From contig JAFKJZ010000537.1 of assembly GCA_017305815.1 (NCBI GenBank), forward strand, positions 1 to 9,094: 9,094 nt of DNA, read 5' to 3'. The translations under genes and the position numbers were made by a program. Below the pieces are notes generated by a model. The model was not told the origin of the DNA. It saw only the letters and a program-made list of their open reading frames with translations, and did not search any database. Source of the DNA: Hyphomicrobiales bacterium (lineage in GTDB: Bacteria > Pseudomonadota > Alphaproteobacteria > Rhizobiales > Kaistiaceae). Shown piece by piece: positions 6,174-9,094 of the stretch (its first letter is position 1; every line of letters starts with the position of its first letter).

Positions 6174-6626
6174 TCAGTGCGTCTTCGCCGGCGTCATGAA
6201 GGCGTAGGGGCGCGCTTCCATGAGCTTCCAGGCACCCCCGCTCTTGCGGGCGAGAAGCACGACATGGATTTCGAGCGGCGCCCGGCCGCCGGCCTGCGTG
6301 CTCGCGACCTCGTGCAGCGCGTCGATGAAGACGGTGTCGCCGAGCTCGCGAAGCGACTCGATGGTGAAGTGGCTGTGCGCGCCCTTCAGGATCGACGCCA
6401 TGTCCGACGCCAGGACCCTCTGGACACCGGAATGACCCGTGCCGCGCAGGCCGGTCGGGCTGATGACGGTGGCGTCCTCGGTAAACAGCCTGATCGCCTC
6501 GGCGGCGTCGCCGCGGTCCATGCAGGACGCGATCTCGTCGAAGAGCGGCTGCAATTCGTCGGCGAGCTTGCGGCTCATCGGGCTCATCGCAGCGTGCGGA
6601 TGCGGGGTATGCTGTTGCGTAGCCAT
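6174..6626 (-). CDS. NTF2/SnoaL-like protein, SgcJ/EcaC type
   Basis: A 150-residue protein with the cone-shaped NTF2-like fold pattern: N-terminal helix LADELQPLFDEIASCMDRGD, then AIRLFTEDATVISPTG, central strands, and a C-terminal strand GGAWKLMEARPYAF. This resembles the SgcJ/EcaC/SnoaL-like group. Members range from small isomerases and hydratases to non-catalytic binding proteins, so no reaction can be assigned. No signal peptide is present; the first 15 residues are polar and rich in His, Gln and Pro and may be a disordered tail. The start at 6626 is fixed by a strong GGAGGAG five bases upstream. It stands downstream of phnM in the same direction with a 113-bp gap containing a possible -10 (TATGCT, 6673-6668) and a 13-bp palindrome (6650-6662), so it may have its own promoter. 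Confidence 0.8.
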   Translation of the reverse strand: MATQQHTPHPHAAMSPMSRKLADELQPLFDEIASCMDRGDAAEAIRLFTEDATVISPTGLRGTGHSGVQRVLASDMASILKGAHSHFTIESLRELGDTVFIDALHEVASTQAGGRAPLEIHVVLLARKSGGAWKLMEARPYAFMTPAKTH

Positions 6627-6649
6627 GACGGCTCCTCCAACTGTCGGAT

Positions 6650-6662
6650 CCGGATGATCCGG
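6650..6662. promoter_or_regulatory. Short palindrome upstream of the SnoaL-like gene
   Basis: CCGGAT-G-ATCCGG, a perfect 6-bp-arm inverted repeat, lies 24 bases before the ATG and just upstream of the GGAGGAG. It would fall around the transcription start if TATGCT at 6673-6668 is the -10 box. It could be an operator or simply a small leader hairpin. Confidence 0.3.
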
Positions 6663-6739
6663 GCTGGAGCATAGACCCGCGCACCGCGGCCGGAACGCAC
6701 GTCTGCGCGATAACCGGCGACGGTCCGATCCGAGCCGCC

Positions 6740-7876
6740 TCAGGCGACGCGCTGGCCGTGCCGCCAGACGCTGCGCACGACCGGCACGCCTTCGCCCGCC
6801 CGCACGCGGACGATATCGGCGCGAAGCCCAGGCCGGATCGCGCCTCGATCGGTCAGCCCGACCGCCTCGGCCGGCGCGCGGGTCACGAGCCGCACCGCCT
6901 CCGGCAGCCGGATCGACGGCACGATCTCCGGCAGCGAGAACACCGCGATCATCAGGCTGAACGGCACATAGTCCGACGACAGGATGTCGAGATGGCCGGC
7001 CTCGGCCAGCGCTGCGGCCGAGACATTGCCGGAATGCGAGCCGCCGCGAACCAGGTTCGGCGCGCCCATCAGCACGCGGATATCGGCCGCCTGCGATGCG
7101 GCTGCCGCCTCGACCGTGGTCGGGAACTCGGCGATCGAGACACCGTCCGATGCGGCCTCGTCGACATGGGCCACCGTCGCGTCGTCATGGCTCGCGACCG
7201 CGATGCGGCGCGGATGGCAGAGATCGACGATCTCGCGGCGATGGCGGGCCGAGAACTCCTCGGCCTGGGCGATGCGCTTGGACGCGAACGCCTCATAGGC
7301 GGCGTCGGACATGCCCATCTTGCCCTGGTAGAAGGCGCGATAGCTGTCGAGGCTGGCGAACTGGCGCTGGCCGGGCGAATGATCCATCAGCGAGACCAGC
7401 CGCACGGGCAGCACGTCGAGGAAGCCGGCCAGGCCATCGAGCACGTCGGGCGCCGAGACCTCGCAGCGCAGATGCAGGAGATGGTCGACGCGCAGTCGGT
7501 CCTCGCGCTTCGCCGTCTCGATGGCGTCCGCGAGGTTCTGCATCTCGGCCGTCGAGGTGCGCGCATCCTCGTCCATGCCGACCCGCAACGCGTCGAACAC
7601 GGTGGTGATGCCGGCGCCTGCGACCTGCGCGTCATGCGCCTGCACCGCCGCGATCGGGTTCCAGCGTACGCCGGGACGCGGCGCATAGTGGCCTTCGAGA
7701 TGGTCGGTGTGCAGCTCGACAAAGCCCGGCACCAGATAGTCGCCCTCGACATCGTCGCCGAGACGGGTCGGGCCGGTGTCGAAATCGGCGATCAGCCCGT
7801 CGCGCAGGACAAGGCTGCCCTCGACGATCTCGTCTTCCAGAACGATGCGGGCATTGGCAAAGACCTGTTCGCGCAT
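6740..7876 (-). CDS. phnM: Alpha-D-ribose 1-methylphosphonate 5-triphosphate diphosphatase (PhnM)
   Basis: PhnM removes pyrophosphate from the ribose-methylphosphonate triphosphate formed by the PhnGHIL proteins, producing the substrate of C-P lyase PhnJ. The 378-residue length is normal for this amidohydrolase-superfamily enzyme. The metal-binding HTDHLEGH lies at residues 56-63, HLLHLRCE at 132-139, the PhnM-typical MDHSPGQRQF at 164-173, ASHDDAT near residue 230, and SSDYVP in the last third. The start ATG shares one base with the TGA of the upstream 2H-phosphoesterase gene (TGATG), so the two are almost certainly coupled. The rest of the C-P lyase set (phnGHIJKL) is not in this window and is presumably elsewhere. 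No clear intrinsic terminator follows. Confidence 0.96.
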   Translation of the reverse strand: MREQVFANARIVLEDEIVEGSLVLRDGLIADFDTGPTRLGDDVEGDYLVPGFVELHTDHLEGHYAPRPGVRWNPIAAVQAHDAQVAGAGITTVFDALRVGMDEDARTSTAEMQNLADAIETAKREDRLRVDHLLHLRCEVSAPDVLDGLAGFLDVLPVRLVSLMDHSPGQRQFASLDSYRAFYQGKMGMSDAAYEAFASKRIAQAEEFSARHRREIVDLCHPRRIAVASHDDATVAHVDEAASDGVSIAEFPTTVEAAAASQAADIRVLMGAPNLVRGGSHSGNVSAAALAEAGHLDILSSDYVPFSLMIAVFSLPEIVPSIRLPEAVRLVTRAPAEAVGLTDRGAIRPGLRADIVRVRAGEGVPVVRSVWRHGQRVA

Positions 7877-8571
7877 CAGGCAGCGCTCCCCGAAAGCAGC
7901 GCGACATGCCGCACCAGGAACGGCGAGCCCCGCTCCGGCTCGATGAACAGGCCAAGCCGGTCGAGCGCGAAGGGCGCACCGTCAAATCCAGCGAAATGCT
8001 TCTTCAGTTCGGTCTCCATCGCCTCGGCGTCGTCCTTCGGAACACGCCCCGTGAGCGACATATGGAACCGGAAGGCGTCGAATACATAGGGATAGCCCCA
8101 GCGGATCAGGTTCGTCTCCTCGTCCAGCGTCAGGCCGGCGACGCGACGGCGGGCGATGTCGGCCTCCGAAAGCGGCGCGCGGAAGGGCTCGAACTCGGCG
8201 ACGATCCGCCCGGCGAGGTCATCGAGCTCCGGCACGCGCTCGTTCGGCACGAGGGCGAAGAAGCGCCCGAGGCGGCGAATGACCAGTTCCGGCACGGTGA
8301 TGGCGGCGGACTGCGCGGCGAAGGCGTCGAGCGTCGCGATCAGGTCCGCCTCGCTCTGTCCGTCGGCCAGGGTGAAGGGCGCCTTCAGCGTGGCGTGGAA
8401 GCCATAGCGCGCCGGATCCGCCAGATAGGCCTCGATCGTGCCGTCCGAGAAGCCGTTGACCGGCGGCAGCGGATGGTCCTCGCCGGTGAACGCATCGCGA
8501 CCGAGCCAGCGGACGGCGGCGCGCGCGAGGGGATGATCGGCGGAAGGCGTGGCGTAGATGGCGTATCGCAA
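7876..8571 (-). CDS. DUF1045 phosphonate-metabolism protein, 2H-phosphoesterase superfamily
   Basis: A 231-residue protein of the family annotated as a putative phosphonate metabolism protein (DUF1045). It begins RYAIYATPSADHPLARAA, as is typical. It carries the two His-x-Thr/Ser motifs of 2H phosphoesterases: HATLKAPF at 59-66 and FHMSLTG around 169-175. Such enzymes cleave cyclic or 2',5'-type phosphodiesters. The start is taken as the TTG at 8571, since the family N-terminus begins there; upstream in-frame sequence to 8667 is basic and unlike the family. GAGACGA 6-12 bases upstream is a weak ribosome site. A possible -10 box TACACT (8615-8610) lies upstream. Coupling to phnM places it in phosphonate breakdown. 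An attractive but unproven role is opening of 5-phosphoribosyl 1,2-cyclic phosphate, the job of PhnP in E. coli. Confidence 0.88.
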   Translation of the reverse strand: MRYAIYATPSADHPLARAAVRWLGRDAFTGEDHPLPPVNGFSDGTIEAYLADPARYGFHATLKAPFTLADGQSEADLIATLDAFAAQSAAITVPELVIRRLGRFFALVPNERVPELDDLAGRIVAEFEPFRAPLSEADIARRRVAGLTLDEETNLIRWGYPYVFDAFRFHMSLTGRVPKDDAEAMETELKKHFAGFDGAPFALDRLGLFIEPERGSPFLVRHVALLSGSAA

Positions 8572-8779
8572 GGATCGTCTCGACAGTTGGGGCCGAATCG
8601 CGGACCGGCAGTGTAGCGCAAGCCGTATGGCGGAACGGAGACATTGCCGCTCCGGCGAGCCGATCACAAAAACGCGCCGACTGCCGCTTTCCTTGCAATG
8701 ACACGTTGCATTTCACGGTTCGACAACGATATCCCGTCTAGATGAAGACTGCAGTCATTCGTTCGAATGAGGATCCAAG
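8572..8779. promoter_or_regulatory. Divergent intergenic region between the phnM pair and a secreted-protein gene
   Basis: A 208-bp region that must hold promoters for both directions. Visible elements are an imperfect inverted repeat TGCAATG-ACA-CGTTGCA (8694-8710, one mismatch per arm), a perfect 10-bp palindrome GACTGCAGTC (8747-8756), and a perfect TCATTCG-TT-CGAATGA (8755-8770) that touches the + strand ribosome site. A weak + strand promoter candidate is TTGCAT (8706-8711) with TATCCC (8730-8735), spacer 18. No convincing pair of Pho-box direct repeats was found. Confidence 0.45.
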
Positions 8780-9094
8780 ATGAGCCTGTCCAAATCCGCC
8801 CTCGGTCTTGCCGCCCTCGCCTTCCTGGCCGGCTCGGCGGTGCTTTCGGCTTCGTCGCCTGCCTCGGCCGGCAACACCAATCACGGCCCGACCAGCATCC
8901 TTGATCCCAATTCCGGCCCGCTGGCCGACTGGGAAGTGTTCGGCTTCGACCTTTCCAGCATCCCGGACGATCCGGCTTCGCTCGCCGCCTTCCGCGCCTC
9001 GCTCGACCCGTGGACGCAGCAGGGCATCACCAATCGCTGCCGCTACGACATCGGCATCCACCCCTTCCGCTATTCGCCGAAGGTCCGCGACTTC
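8780..9094 (+). CDS. Secreted protein of unknown function (5' part only)
   Basis: An open frame of 105 codons running off the window edge. It begins with a clear signal peptide of about 30 residues (MSLSKSALGL start, hydrophobic core, PASA before the cleavage point), followed by a mature part starting GNTNHGPTSILDPNSGPL. The first visible mature region contains ADWEVFGFDLS, then DPWTQQGITNRCRYDIG, and IHPFRYSPKVRDF at the edge. One Cys is seen, in NRCRYD. I do not recognise the family. GAGGA at 8769-8773 is a good ribosome site seven bases before the ATG, and codon usage matches the neighbours, so the gene is real. It is transcribed away from the phnM pair. Confidence 0.85.
   Translation, partial: MSLSKSALGLAALAFLAGSAVLSASSPASAGNTNHGPTSILDPNSGPLADWEVFGFDLSSIPDDPASLAAFRASLDPWTQQGITNRCRYDIGIHPFRYSPKVRDF

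Noticed and set aside
8572..8667. N-terminal extension of the DUF1045 protein to 8667
   Set aside because: The extension is Arg/Ser-rich and unlike the family, which begins at the RYAIYATP motif; the TTG at 8571 fits.
8670..8740. Pho box controlling the phosphonate genes
   Set aside because: A single TGTCAT is present on the minus strand, but no second repeat lies at the required 11-bp spacing; the nearest look-alike (TGAAAT) is at 12 bp and poor.

Overview
This 9.1-kb, GC-rich window looks like chromosome from an alphaproteobacterium, most likely a member of the Hyphomicrobiales (Rhizobiales). The reasons are the strong G/C third-position bias, the single-gene layout of panB, a YfgM-like TPR protein and der, the small YkuD L,D-transpeptidases, and a phnM paired with a DUF1045/2H-phosphoesterase gene. 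Genus is not determined.

Left part (1-2888): the last codons of an upstream gene (possibly purF) are followed by a short-chain dehydrogenase/reductase on the + strand. It converges with a minus-strand higBA-type toxin-antitoxin pair, in the order toxin then antitoxin with an 11-nt overlap. The pair has a candidate promoter carrying a perfect palindrome between its -35 and -10 elements, and the toxin message would be nearly leaderless. Behind it lies der (EngA, ribosome-assembly GTPase). As written, der is broken: about 91 nt encoding the G3/switch II part of the first GTPase domain are missing and the frame is shifted, while the second GTPase domain and KH-like domain are intact. For a gene that is usually essential, this is the most surprising point in the window; it is either a sequence or assembly error or a real lesion.

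Middle (2889-4738, minus strand): a membrane-anchored TPR protein of the YfgM type with its own good sigma70-like promoter, and panB (pantothenate synthesis), which ends at a convincing Rho-independent terminator. The bamB-like beta-propeller gene often found between yfgM and der is absent. In its place are 126 bp holding two hairpins.

Right-middle (4739-6175): two tandem + strand paralogues of secreted L,D-transpeptidase (YkuD), followed by a 14-bp perfect stem that probably terminates both them and the converging minus-strand gene.

Right part (6174-9094): on the minus strand, an NTF2/SnoaL-like protein of unknown role, then phnM (carbon-phosphorus lyase pathway) translationally coupled through TGATG to an upstream DUF1045 2H-phosphoesterase. 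A 208-bp divergent intergenic region separates this pair from a + strand gene for a secreted protein of unknown function that runs off the window.

No tRNA, rRNA, CRISPR array, insertion sequence or origin was seen. The gene-poor gaps are all shorter than 300 bp: 4722-5002 holds a perfect 14-bp palindrome and a weak promoter candidate, 5447-5617 holds only weak inverted repeats, and 8572-8779 holds several palindromes.
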